Below are positions 44,363 to 53,218 of a stretch of 64,000 nucleotides of DNA, piece by piece (the stretch's first letter is position 1; each line of letters begins with the position of its first letter). The notes below the pieces were generated by a model, which had not been told where the DNA came from, did no database searches, and was given only the letters and a program-made list of their open reading frames with translations. The stretch comes from Bacteroidia bacterium. GTDB lineage: Bacteria > Bacteroidota > Bacteroidia > JADZBD01. The position numbers and the translations under genes were made by a program. Where the stretch lies: positions 179,839-243,838 of the forward strand of contig JADZBD010000009.1 in the NCBI GenBank assembly GCA_020852255.1. Reading direction: 5' to 3'.

Positions 44363-46176
44363 GTCTGAACAATCCTTTTTCCGACCGGAGGCTGGTAGTA
44401 GGCGGTATCATCATTGCCGTTTTTCTCATTTTTATCGGAAGGCTGTTTTACATTCAGATCATCAACGACGAGTACAAGATCACCGCATCCAACCAGGCCT
44501 TCCGGTACATGACGGACTATCCTGCCCGGGGGAATATTTTCGACCGCAGCGGTAAGCGGTTGGTTTATAACCAAAGTGCGTTTGACCTGATGGTGATTCC
44601 TAATCAGGTGAAGAACCTGGATACACTGGAACTGTGCCGTGTACTGAATATCACGCCGGAAGATTTTCGCGCTAAAATGAAAAAAGCGTATAAGGAAGGC
44701 AAACGCAGGGCATCCATCTTTGAAAAAGAAATGTCGGTGGAACAGTCTTCGAGCATTCAGGAAAAACTTTACATGTTTCCCGGCTTTTTCTTTCAGCAGC
44801 GTACACTTCGTAAATATCCGCTCAGCGTGGCCGCGCATCTTCTGGGCTATGTAGGGGAAGCTCCGCGGGAAGTATGTGATACCAGTGCCTACTACCGGAT
44901 GGGTGACTACCTGGGCATCAGCGGTATCGAAAAATCATACGAGCAGCAGCTCCGGGGAGTGCGTGGCACCCGCATTGTGATGGTGGATGTTCACAACCGT
45001 GAAAAAGGCCGTTACATGAACGGTGCGCTGGACACTGCGGCAATTGCCGGAAAGGATATGTACACCACACTTGATCTGGATTTACAGCAATATGCCGAAG
45101 ACCTCCTGAGAAATAAAATAGGAAGTGTGGTTGCCATTGAACCGTCTACAGGAGAAATACTGGTACTTGCCTCCTCCCCGTCCTACGATCCCAACCTGCT
45201 CGTTGGAATTTCCAGGGCAGCCAACTTCCCGGTTCTCGAAAAAGATTCCCTTAAACCCCTTTACAACCGGGCGCTGATGGCCTCTTATCCGCCCGGATCC
45301 ACCTTTAAAATTGTAGGGGCGCTGATCGGACAGCAGGAACACGTAATCACACCCGAAACACGGTATCCCTGCAGTTTTTCCGTAGGGTCCAAATCTATTC
45401 ATTGCCACCCTCACCCCTCCCCGGCCGATCTGAGCCAGTCGATTCAGTATTCCTGCAATCCTTTTTACTGCCGGTTGTTCATCAATATCGTGAACAAATA
45501 TCCCACAACGGTAGAAGGCTACCTGAACTGGAAAAAGCACGTGAACAGCTTTGGTTTCGGAATGAAACTGAAAACAGATCTGCCGCACGAACTACGGGGG
45601 AATATTCCCTCTGTAGAATACTACGACCGTTATCACGGAAAGGGCCGCTGGAAAGCCGCCTCTGTTTATTCCCTTGGCATTGGTCAGGGCGAGGTAGGCA
45701 TTACACCCATGCAGATGGCCAACTACTGCGCCATTATCGCCAACAGGGGCTATTATTATATCCCGCATATCGCCAAAAAAATTGAGGGATACAGCATGCC
45801 TCCGCGGTTCAAAGAAAAAGTGTACACCACCATTGACCCGAAACATTTTCAGGTAGTGGTAGATGCCATGCACCTGGTGGTGGAATCGGGAACCGGACGC
45901 GGCGGAAAAATTCCCGGAATCCTCTATTGCGGGAAAACAGGAACCGCCCAGAACCCGCACGGTGATGACCACTCCATTTACATTGCCTTTGCCCCGAAGG
46001 ACAATCCGAAAATCGCCATCGCTGTATATATTGAGAATGGCGGATTCGGCGCCGAGTGGGCTGTACCTATCACCAGCCTGCTCATTGAAAAATACCTTAC
46101 CGGAAAGATCACACGGCCTGATATGGAAAAGCGCATGATAGAAGGCATTGTGCTTCCTAAGAAAGTAGTGAAATGA
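44359..46176 (+). CDS. mrdA: penicillin-binding protein 2 (elongasome transpeptidase)
   Basis: PBP2 crosslinks lateral-wall peptidoglycan with RodA. In the 605-residue product a TM helix is at ~10-30 (VVGGIIIAVFLIFIGRLFYI) and the dimerisation domain at ~50-210 (DYPARGNIFDRSGKRLVYN). The transpeptidase domain carries the catalytic SxxK in PPGSTFKIVGAL (~313), SxN in QYSCNPFYC (~367), and KTG in CGKTGTAQNPHGDDH (~528). Its 3' end overlaps rodA by 4 bp. Confidence 0.96.
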   Translation: MSLNNPFSDRRLVVGGIIIAVFLIFIGRLFYIQIINDEYKITASNQAFRYMTDYPARGNIFDRSGKRLVYNQSAFDLMVIPNQVKNLDTLELCRVLNITPEDFRAKMKKAYKEGKRRASIFEKEMSVEQSSSIQEKLYMFPGFFFQQRTLRKYPLSVAAHLLGYVGEAPREVCDTSAYYRMGDYLGISGIEKSYEQQLRGVRGTRIVMVDVHNREKGRYMNGALDTAAIAGKDMYTTLDLDLQQYAEDLLRNKIGSVVAIEPSTGEILVLASSPSYDPNLLVGISRAANFPVLEKDSLKPLYNRALMASYPPGSTFKIVGALIGQQEHVITPETRYPCSFSVGSKSIHCHPHPSPADLSQSIQYSCNPFYCRLFINIVNKYPTTVEGYLNWKKHVNSFGFGMKLKTDLPHELRGNIPSVEYYDRYHGKGRWKAASVYSLGIGQGEVGITPMQMANYCAIIANRGYYYIPHIAKKIEGYSMPPRFKEKVYTTIDPKHFQVVVDAMHLVVESGTGRGGKIPGILYCGKTGTAQNPHGDDHSIYIAFAPKDNPKIAIAVYIENGGFGAEWAVPITSLLIEKYLTGKITRPDMEKRMIEGIVLPKKVVK

Positions 46177-47441
46177 GGGAGAGGAAAAATCTGCTCCAGG
46201 GTACAGACTGGATCCTTGTTGGCATGTATCTTTTTCTGGTGATGATCGGCTGGCTGAACATTTATGCGGCCGTGTTCGACGAAAGCTCTCCCGGCATTAC
46301 CAATGTTTCCAAAGAATACGGGAAACAGATGATCTTCATCTTCACGGGTCTTGCGCTGGCCCTGGCGATCATGATTGTGGAACCGGACTTCTTTTCCAGG
46401 TTTGCTTTTTTTATTTTCGGTGTGTTGCTTCTCTTTCTCATTTCCGTGTATTTTCTCGGCACGGAAATTAAAGGAAGCCGTTCGTGGTTCCGGTTCGGCG
46501 ACTTCGGTTTTCAGCCCGCCGAATTTGCCAAATTCGCCACCGCACTGGCCCTGGCGAAGTACCTGAGCGGAATGAATATCCGAATGAACGATCTCCGGAC
46601 CAAACTCATCTCCGCCGCCATCATTCTTGTGCCCACCGCTATTATCCTGCTTCAGAACGAGACCGGAACAGCGCTGGTTTATATGTCGTTTATTTTTGTG
46701 CTGTACCGGGAAGGACTTTCGGGCAATTTCCTGCTGGGAGGCTTCCTCTTTGCTCTTCTCGCCATTCTTTCACTGCTGTTCAGCAAATTCATACTCTTCT
46801 GGATTATTTTTTCCATTTGCGTAGTGCTCTACCTGATTCTGAAAAAAACAAAACGGAATCTCATTCTTACATGCGTGGCACTGGCCGCCTGTTCTACCGT
46901 AATCTTCGGCGTGGATTACGGATTCTCAAAACTTCACGACTACCAGAAAAAACGCATCAATGTTTTTCTCGGAAAAGAGCGTGATTCCAAAAGCAAAAAG
47001 GATGAATATTATAACGTATATCAGAGCCTGGTAGCCATTGGTTCCGGCGGATTCACGGGTAAAGGATACCTCGAAGGAACACAGACAAAATACAACTACG
47101 TGCCGGAACAGAGCACAGATTTTATTTTTTGCACCGTTGGAGAGGAATGGGGATTTCTGGGTTCCCTCTTCTTACTTTCCGTATACCTGGCACTCATTCT
47201 GCGAATCATTCTTGTTGCCGAAAGGCAGCGCTCCACCTTTTCGCGTATTTACGGATATGGTGTGGCCTGCATCTTCTTTATACATATACTGGTGAACGTG
47301 GGAATGACGGTGGGGCTTGCTCCCGTAATCGGGATTCCGCTGCCCTTTATGAGCTACGGGGGCTCCTCCCTTTGGGGATTCACCATTTTACTCTTTATTT
47401 TTATAAAACTGGATTCGCACCGGCTGGAAATATTCCGGTGA
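46173..47441 (+). CDS. rodA: SEDS glycosyltransferase RodA
   Basis: A 422-residue polytopic SEDS-family peptidoglycan polymerase, partner of PBP2. About ten TM helices; conserved GSRSWFRFGDFGFQPAEFAK (~105) with the Q-P-x-E region, and the C-terminal PVIGIPLPFMSYGGSSLWGF (~387-406), the SEDS signature. The stop adjoins that of the convergent T9SS gene. Confidence 0.95.
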   Translation: MRERKNLLQGTDWILVGMYLFLVMIGWLNIYAAVFDESSPGITNVSKEYGKQMIFIFTGLALALAIMIVEPDFFSRFAFFIFGVLLLFLISVYFLGTEIKGSRSWFRFGDFGFQPAEFAKFATALALAKYLSGMNIRMNDLRTKLISAAIILVPTAIILLQNETGTALVYMSFIFVLYREGLSGNFLLGGFLFALLAILSLLFSKFILFWIIFSICVVLYLILKKTKRNLILTCVALAACSTVIFGVDYGFSKLHDYQKKRINVFLGKERDSKSKKDEYYNVYQSLVAIGSGGFTGKGYLEGTQTKYNYVPEQSTDFIFCTVGEEWGFLGSLFLLSVYLALILRIILVAERQRSTFSRIYGYGVACIFFIHILVNVGMTVGLAPVIGIPLPFMSYGGSSLWGFTILLFIFIKLDSHRLEIFR

Positions 47442-50021
47442 TCAGCGAACGATCAGAATTTTTCTCCAGGATTTCCCGTTGCACGAAACTTCCACCATGT
47501 AGGGTCCGGGCATCAGCTGTTCAAGAGAGATCAGGGCATTATTTCCTCCCTCCCTTACTTCCATGGAAGAAGAATAAACCTCTCTTCCGCTTACATCCAG
47601 GATACGAAGTCCGAACAGGGCCTCCTTGTCAGAATAAAACCATACCTGCACCTGCCCCGATGCCGGGTTGGGGATAAGTGTTAACTCCTGCGGGGCTGCA
47701 TCTTTCACGAGTACCGACCGCACTTCGGAATAGGATTCCGTTTTATCAAAGTCCGTTTGCCTGAGCCGATAATACACCACACCCGAAGGAGGTGCATCGT
47801 CTACCATGCTGTAATAATGCGGCTGACTGCTGGTACCTGCGCCATCCAGAATGCCGATCATGAAATATGTTTCGCCGTCCACCGAACGCTCTACTGTAAA
47901 ATAGTCATTCTCCGTTTCAGAAGCTGTTTCCCACTGCAGCTCCACCACTCCGTTCCGGTAAAAGGCATTAAAGTACAATAACTCTACAGGTGTAGTTCCA
48001 CAGATAACGATAGGGATGTTGCGCACCGCGCAGCTTCCTCCTTTGAAAATGGTGAAGGAGGCCCAGTAACTTCCGGCAGTATTGTATTGAACAGTATAGG
48101 CACTGCCCACACCGCTGGCATTTGCCACGCAGGTAGCATCCGCACCTGCTCCTCCGTATTGCGGACCGTTTGAACTTCCGCTGGTGGCTCCCCCCGTTAA
48201 CTGGATACCTCCCGGAAACGACCACTGCCAGGTTTCCGCACCTCCGCCGTAGTTATATCCCGTGGCTTCATTACTGCAGAAGGTAACCACCACCGGGCAG
48301 GGATTTCCGCTGGGCGGATTCATGAAAGAATAAATGTTGGGAATTGGAAGTGTGTTTGCTGTATTCACGGTAATGGTTACCTGGTTAGAGGCCGTAACAC
48401 CACAAGCATCCGTAATGGTGCAGGTATAGGTAGTTGTAACCAATGGTGAAACCCAGATGGATTGTGTGGTTTGTCCGCCCGGAGCCCAGAGATAAGTATA
48501 ACCGGGTACACCATAACTTCCGCTGGCCGTTAACTGGGTACCGGTACCCAGGCAAATAGTAGTGCCGTTACTTGAAGAAGGAGCGGCGCTTTGCTCCAGC
48601 GTTCTTCCCTGAACGGTAACGGACCAGCTCTGCAGCCGGCTGCAATTATTGGTAGCCCATGTGCAGTTACATCCACCGGCATCAGCACAATAAACACGCA
48701 GGTGATTAAACGTAAATGTCATGTTCTGTGCAAGGCAGGAAGCCGGATAACATTGCGCCACACTCTGGCAGCCCGATGAACTGAACGGTATGGTAGGGAT
48801 CCAGTTGCCGGGGGTGTTACAGGCAGGGCAGGCCCACCAGGAAGGTGCTACCGGGGTGCGACCACCGCAGGATGAAGAAATATTAACCCGGGCATCTCCA
48901 TTCCAGCAGGATGGTCCCGAACAACAGGCATTCTGACGCGTATCCCAGCTTGATGAAAAATCCCAGGGCTGTGATCCGCCGGGAAAGGAAATGGTCATGG
49001 AGGTAGAACAGAAAGCCGGGGTGAGCAATGAACCCTGTAAAGTGCCTGCGAACGCAAAAGGACCCGCATTCACCAGGGGATCAATTGTGAGCGGATAAAC
49101 GAGCGAAGGGTTTGAAAGAATAACAGAATCAATGATCATTTCCAGCTTACCATTGATGCCGGTATTCATTTTACCTGTCCAGAAATGTTCCCGGAGGCCT
49201 GACTGATCCCAGACCGTAACTTTTTCATATGTATAGACTGCCTGATTACTTTCATTTCTGACTTCCACCGGACTTTCAGAAGGAAAAGAAGAACCGTCAG
49301 CAGGCACCAGCTGAAAAACCTGATTGGCCGATAAGGCATCCATGATCCTGATTTCCTTCACACCGGGAAAAGGTGAATGCAGGATAAATTCACTTTTCAC
49401 GCCCGCCTCCACGAAGCGTAAAATAACATCCACTCCATGGAAAGCGTTGGTGATATAAAATCCGTTGTCTCCGGCGGTGTACTGCAGCCAGTTCATTGGC
49501 TCGTCTGTGAATGAACCATTGGAGTAAATTTTCCGGAGGGTCAGTCTGTTGAACTGCAGATCCATCTGACCGTTTTTGATTGTTGTGAATCCGTTATTCA
49601 CATCCGCGGTAACCGGGAAGGGCTGAGCGGGTGCACTAAAAAGACCAATGATGTTCCCGGGTTTCATCCGGGGATCAATGCTGATCAGGAAACCATCTTT
49701 CAGAAAGGAGCTGGGGCGAGCTGATTTTTCGATATAAAAAATGGAAGGATTATGTATATCCTTGTAATGCCGCTCATCTGCGGTACGCATATCCAGTTGT
49801 TCATAACAATCCTGGCAAGCGGCGTTGAAAGGTAACACACCCAATTCCGGATGCTGCATCACTTTCCCGCCTTGCTGTGTGATCAGGCCGGGAGAATAGG
49901 TCCGGTTGGCACTAAAGGAGCTGTAGTTCATTGCCTTTCCCGGCAGGTGTGTTACCACCTCCTGCGCGTGAACGGGAAACAGAAAAAAGAGCGAAACCGC
50001 AACTAAGAACAGATGTTTCAT
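47442..50021 (-). CDS. large Cys-rich T9SS-secreted protein
   Basis: 859 residues from ATG 50021-50019 (MKHLFLVAVSLFFLFPVHAQ signal peptide); the longer Met 18 bp upstream adds nothing. The N-terminal half (~20-300) is beta-rich without a family I recognise. Residues ~330-470 are unusually rich in Cys (CCSGPSCWNGDARVNISSSCGG and similar), suggesting disulfides or metal sites. Residues ~500-560 contain a PKD-like strand pattern (YLWAPGGQTTQSIWVSPL, YTCTITDACGVTASNQ). The C-terminus (~690-859) has a fibronectin-like segment (VELQWETASETENDYFTVERS) and a type A sorting domain (LTLIPNPASGQVQVWFY ... GPYMVEVSCNGKSWRKILIVR). It is secreted by T9SS. Confidence 0.85.
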   Translation of the reverse strand: MKHLFLVAVSLFFLFPVHAQEVVTHLPGKAMNYSSFSANRTYSPGLITQQGGKVMQHPELGVLPFNAACQDCYEQLDMRTADERHYKDIHNPSIFYIEKSARPSSFLKDGFLISIDPRMKPGNIIGLFSAPAQPFPVTADVNNGFTTIKNGQMDLQFNRLTLRKIYSNGSFTDEPMNWLQYTAGDNGFYITNAFHGVDVILRFVEAGVKSEFILHSPFPGVKEIRIMDALSANQVFQLVPADGSSFPSESPVEVRNESNQAVYTYEKVTVWDQSGLREHFWTGKMNTGINGKLEMIIDSVILSNPSLVYPLTIDPLVNAGPFAFAGTLQGSLLTPAFCSTSMTISFPGGSQPWDFSSSWDTRQNACCSGPSCWNGDARVNISSSCGGRTPVAPSWWACPACNTPGNWIPTIPFSSSGCQSVAQCYPASCLAQNMTFTFNHLRVYCADAGGCNCTWATNNCSRLQSWSVTVQGRTLEQSAAPSSSNGTTICLGTGTQLTASGSYGVPGYTYLWAPGGQTTQSIWVSPLVTTTYTCTITDACGVTASNQVTITVNTANTLPIPNIYSFMNPPSGNPCPVVVTFCSNEATGYNYGGGAETWQWSFPGGIQLTGGATSGSSNGPQYGGAGADATCVANASGVGSAYTVQYNTAGSYWASFTIFKGGSCAVRNIPIVICGTTPVELLYFNAFYRNGVVELQWETASETENDYFTVERSVDGETYFMIGILDGAGTSSQPHYYSMVDDAPPSGVVYYRLRQTDFDKTESYSEVRSVLVKDAAPQELTLIPNPASGQVQVWFYSDKEALFGLRILDVSGREVYSSSMEVREGGNNALISLEQLMPGPYMVEVSCNGKSWRKILIVR

Positions 50022-50114
50022 ACTAAAAAAACCTCCCACTAATTTAACGTATTTTCCATTCGGAAAGTTGTCTGATTTTCAACAGAATTCGGACAAGGTT
50101 GATGCTCAAAATTC

Positions 50115-50122
50115 TATCTTTG
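50115..50122 (+). promoter_or_regulatory. -7 box TATCTTTG before pabB
   Basis: Exact TAnnTTTG match 11 bp before ATG 50134, supporting that ATG rather than the upstream TTG at 50068 as the pabB start. A TTG at 50099-50101 is too close (13 bp) to be a normal -33 box. Confidence 0.5.
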
Positions 50123-50133
50123 AAACAGATAAT

Positions 50134-51306
50134 ATGCTAAGTTTCAGCGAATTTATTTCAGCAAGAAGCCGGGAGCACTTTGCCGGCATTTTTCCTTTCC
50201 GGGTAAAAAACGATGCCCCCCTGCTGTTCATGGGAGTGCGATCCTCTCTGGCCGGCCCGGGCCGCCGGCTCCAACTGCCAGAGCAGAAGGGCCTCTGGCA
50301 TTTCGGTTATGTGAGTTATGAGTATAAAAACCAGATTGAAAAACTACAAACCAGTGCGCCCGACCGTTTCGGCTGGCCGGAGTACGAATTTTTCACACCG
50401 GAATTCACAGAGCGCTTGCGTCCGGACGAGGCAACCCTCCCCTTTCGCGGAAAAGCTCCCAGTATCCGTTGCAGCCACAGCAAAGAAGACTATTTCCGCT
50501 GCTTCCATTCCCTGCAAAAGCATATACACAGAGGTGACATTTATGAAACCAATTTCTGCATACGTTTCGAGGCCGACACTGCGGAGGTGGATCCAGCAGT
50601 GCTGTTTTCAAGAATCTATGCGCTTTCCGAAGCGCCCTATTCCACCTTTTTAAAATCGGGTGACCGTTATGTGTTCAGCGCAAGCCCTGAGCTTTATTTT
50701 GAAAAAAAAGGAACACTGCTCGCTTCCGAACCCATGAAGGGCACCCGTCCGAGAGGAAAGAGTAAAACATCCGATGAGCAGCTCCGCGAGGAACTGAACA
50801 GCAGTGCGAAAGAACGTACCGAGAACATCATGATCACGGATCTTGTACGCAATGATCTGTCGCGGCTGGCAGAAAAAGGCACTGTGAATGTACCTGCGGC
50901 CTGCACAATAAAAAGTTTTAAGAATGTGCACCAGATGATCAGTCGTGTAGAGTGCAGGGTAAATAAAGAAATCTCCCTGCGAACCGTGCTGGCTGCAACG
51001 TTTCCGATGGGATCAATGACAGGAGCCCCCAAGATCCGGGCCATGGAGCTGGCCGATGCGCACGAAAAAGGCGGCAGGGGTTTATATTCCGGCACCCTGG
51101 GCTATCTCACCCCGGAGGGAGATATGCAGTTTTCGGTGCTGATCCGGACTATCTTTTACGACCGTACCCGCCAATGGCTCAGTTTCTCCGTGGGCAGTGC
51201 CATCACAGCCGCCTCCGATCCGGAGGAAGAGTACAATGAATGCCTGATAAAAGCTGCCGGATTATTTGAAGCCCTGGGCGCCGACATTCGTACATTTGCT
51301 CTATGA
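50134..51306 (+). CDS. pabB: aminodeoxychorismate synthase component I (chorismate-binding)
   Basis: A chorismate-utilising enzyme that aminates chorismate to ADC for folate synthesis. The start is ATG 50134 (MLSFSEFISARS), giving 390 residues. Motifs are YETNFCIRF (~150), ASPELYFEKKGTLLASEPMKGTRPRG, NIMITDLVRNDLSRLAEKGTV and FPMGSMTGAPKIRAMEL (~310), with GAPK the chorismate-binding signature. It lacks a GATase domain, so a separate PabA is needed; none is in the window. Its stop overlaps tilS by 4 bp. Confidence 0.9.
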   Translation: MLSFSEFISARSREHFAGIFPFRVKNDAPLLFMGVRSSLAGPGRRLQLPEQKGLWHFGYVSYEYKNQIEKLQTSAPDRFGWPEYEFFTPEFTERLRPDEATLPFRGKAPSIRCSHSKEDYFRCFHSLQKHIHRGDIYETNFCIRFEADTAEVDPAVLFSRIYALSEAPYSTFLKSGDRYVFSASPELYFEKKGTLLASEPMKGTRPRGKSKTSDEQLREELNSSAKERTENIMITDLVRNDLSRLAEKGTVNVPAACTIKSFKNVHQMISRVECRVNKEISLRTVLAATFPMGSMTGAPKIRAMELADAHEKGGRGLYSGTLGYLTPEGDMQFSVLIRTIFYDRTRQWLSFSVGSAITAASDPEEEYNECLIKAAGLFEALGADIRTFAL

Positions 51307-52595
51307 CCGCGTTTTTACTGAAACATCTGGAAAAATACCGGTTCCCATCAGGTGGACGCTGTCTTTTAGCCGTTAGCGGAGGCAGCGATTCCATGGTGAT
51401 GTGTCATCTTTTCCTGGAAGCCGGCATACCCTATGCCATCGGGCATTGTAATTTTCAATTGCGGGGAAAAGAGTCCGACGGGGATGAAGCCTTCGTAAGA
51501 AAATTTGCGGAAAAGCATCAGCTTTCCTTTCATAGTATCCGGTTTCCGGGGTTAAAAGAAAAAGCCGGTATCCAGGAGCAGGCACGGCGATTGCGGTACA
51601 ATTGGTTTGAAAAAATCCGGAAGGAGCATCACTACACGCGGGTTTGCACGGCACATCACCGCGACGATGCCGTTGAAACATTTCTTTTTCATTTAGTGCG
51701 GGGCACAGGGATCGCAGGATTAAAAGGTATTCCTGTAGAACAACAAGCTGTTTTCCGTCCACTGCTCTTTGCCTGGCGCAGCGACTTAGAACACTATGCC
51801 AAAAAAAATAAAATAAAATTCCGGACCGACCGCAGCAATAAAAGCCTGATTTATACCCGCAACCGGTTTCGGAAGCAGGTGCTTCCTCTTCTGGAAAAGA
51901 TTATTCCCGGGGCAAAGCGCAACCTGGCCATGACCATGGAACAGGTGGCCGGCGCCGCACAGGTTTACCAGGATACCGTATGGACACTTTTCAATGAGAT
52001 TGCGGAGCTGAAAAATGAAACCGTTAAAATTCAAAAGAAAAAATGGCTGGAATCAGAGCACCGGGATGTGCTGCTCTACGAATACCTTTCAGCATTCGGA
52101 TTCAACGCCACCCAGGTAAAAGACATTGCCCGTGCAGTGCATGCCCAGCCCGGGAAGATTTTCCGGTCGGAAACACATATGCTGCTGAACGACCGGGCAC
52201 ACTTTCTTTTATCGCCACTCCGCCATGAAGCCGGCAGCGATGCCGTGCTGATCCGCGAGGATTTCGGTAAAATCCTCTCCCCTATTCCCCTTGAATTCGG
52301 GAAACGAAGCGGTCCTTTCAGTTCACGGCTGGCCGTGCTGGACAAGGAAAAGCTGCGGTTTCCGATGGAAGTACGCCGCTGGAGAGATGGAGATTACTTT
52401 TATCCCACCGGCCTGAACGGCAGAAAAAAGCTGAGCGACCTGCTCACAGACATGAAGATTCCCAGAACCGAGAAACAAGATATCTTCGTGATTACATCCG
52501 GCGGTCAGATCGTGTGGGTAGCCGGTTACCGGATCGACAAACGATTCGCGGCAACAGAACGGACCACGGAATATTACAGTATAGAACGGCTATGA
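51303..52595 (+). CDS. tilS: tRNA(Ile)-lysidine synthetase
   Basis: Converts C34 of tRNA-Ile2 to lysidine, needed to read AUA. The 430-residue product has the PP-loop LLAVSGGSDSMVMCHLF (~22-38), the HHRDDAVETFLFHLVRG core (~118), and a C-terminal TilS domain (~330-430, VRRWRDGDYFYPTGLNGRKK and VAGYRIDKRFAAT). Four-base overlaps join it to pabB upstream and to the small membrane protein downstream. Confidence 0.95.
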   Translation: MTAFLLKHLEKYRFPSGGRCLLAVSGGSDSMVMCHLFLEAGIPYAIGHCNFQLRGKESDGDEAFVRKFAEKHQLSFHSIRFPGLKEKAGIQEQARRLRYNWFEKIRKEHHYTRVCTAHHRDDAVETFLFHLVRGTGIAGLKGIPVEQQAVFRPLLFAWRSDLEHYAKKNKIKFRTDRSNKSLIYTRNRFRKQVLPLLEKIIPGAKRNLAMTMEQVAGAAQVYQDTVWTLFNEIAELKNETVKIQKKKWLESEHRDVLLYEYLSAFGFNATQVKDIARAVHAQPGKIFRSETHMLLNDRAHFLLSPLRHEAGSDAVLIREDFGKILSPIPLEFGKRSGPFSSRLAVLDKEKLRFPMEVRRWRDGDYFYPTGLNGRKKLSDLLTDMKIPRTEKQDIFVITSGGQIVWVAGYRIDKRFAATERTTEYYSIERL

Positions 52596-53131
52596 GCGAA
52601 GAGAAAATCCTTTTTGAAGAGAAACAATACCTCGGATACAACACCTTTTCCATTGTACGAAGGATGGTTCTCTGCCTGTTCTGTTTTGTAGGATACTACT
52701 GGTCGCAGAATCCGAAACCGGTGGACGTATCCGTTTTGCATATCGGAGAATACCCCGGCAACCATTATCCCGGATCCGGAGAGTTGTTTTTTCTGCTGGG
52801 AATGGTGATCCTGATTCTTTCAGTGATTCTCATTTTTGTACTGCACCTGCACACACAGGTCACACGAACACATATTACACTGATCGGTTTATGGACCAAA
52901 CGAATGGTTAGAATAGAGTTGAAGGACATCCGCGGCGTAGCCGTGATCCACTATAAGAATCTCCTGTTGAAACAGCCGGTTTACAACCTGCACTACCAGG
53001 GAAGGATACGATTCTATACTGCAGGAAGCGCTGCCGTAGAGATTACGGACAGGGAAGGCCGGATTTTCCGCATCGGTTCGAGCCGGGCGGAGGAGCTGGC
53101 CCGTCTCCTGGAGAGCCTGACAAGCTCTTAA
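52592..53131 (+). CDS. 2-TM membrane protein with PH-like tail
   Basis: 179 residues from ATG 52592, inside the tilS stop (ATGA). Two TM helices (~24-42, MVLCLFCFVGYYW region; ~66-90, LFFLLGMVILILSVILIFVL) are followed by a beta-rich C-terminal domain (TRTHITLIGLWTKRMVRIELKDIRGVAVIHYKN, given in part; residues ~90-179) resembling bacterial PH-like modules. Function unknown; strongly coupled to tilS. Confidence 0.8.
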   Translation: MSEEKILFEEKQYLGYNTFSIVRRMVLCLFCFVGYYWSQNPKPVDVSVLHIGEYPGNHYPGSGELFFLLGMVILILSVILIFVLHLHTQVTRTHITLIGLWTKRMVRIELKDIRGVAVIHYKNLLLKQPVYNLHYQGRIRFYTAGSAAVEITDREGRIFRIGSSRAEELARLLESLTSS

Positions 53132-53191
53132 AACAAGTGAATTTTTACACATTTTAACCTATTGGGCAAAAACACGACCTTTAAAGGGCTG

Positions 53192-53199
53192 TACCTTTG
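53192..53199 (+). promoter_or_regulatory. -7 box TACCTTTG before dsbD
   Basis: Exact TAnnTTTG match, 19 bp before ATG 53219. It argues for that ATG rather than the TTG at 53162, which would lie upstream of the promoter. Confidence 0.55.
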
Positions 53200-53218
53200 G
53201 CATTCATCCGGCAACGCT

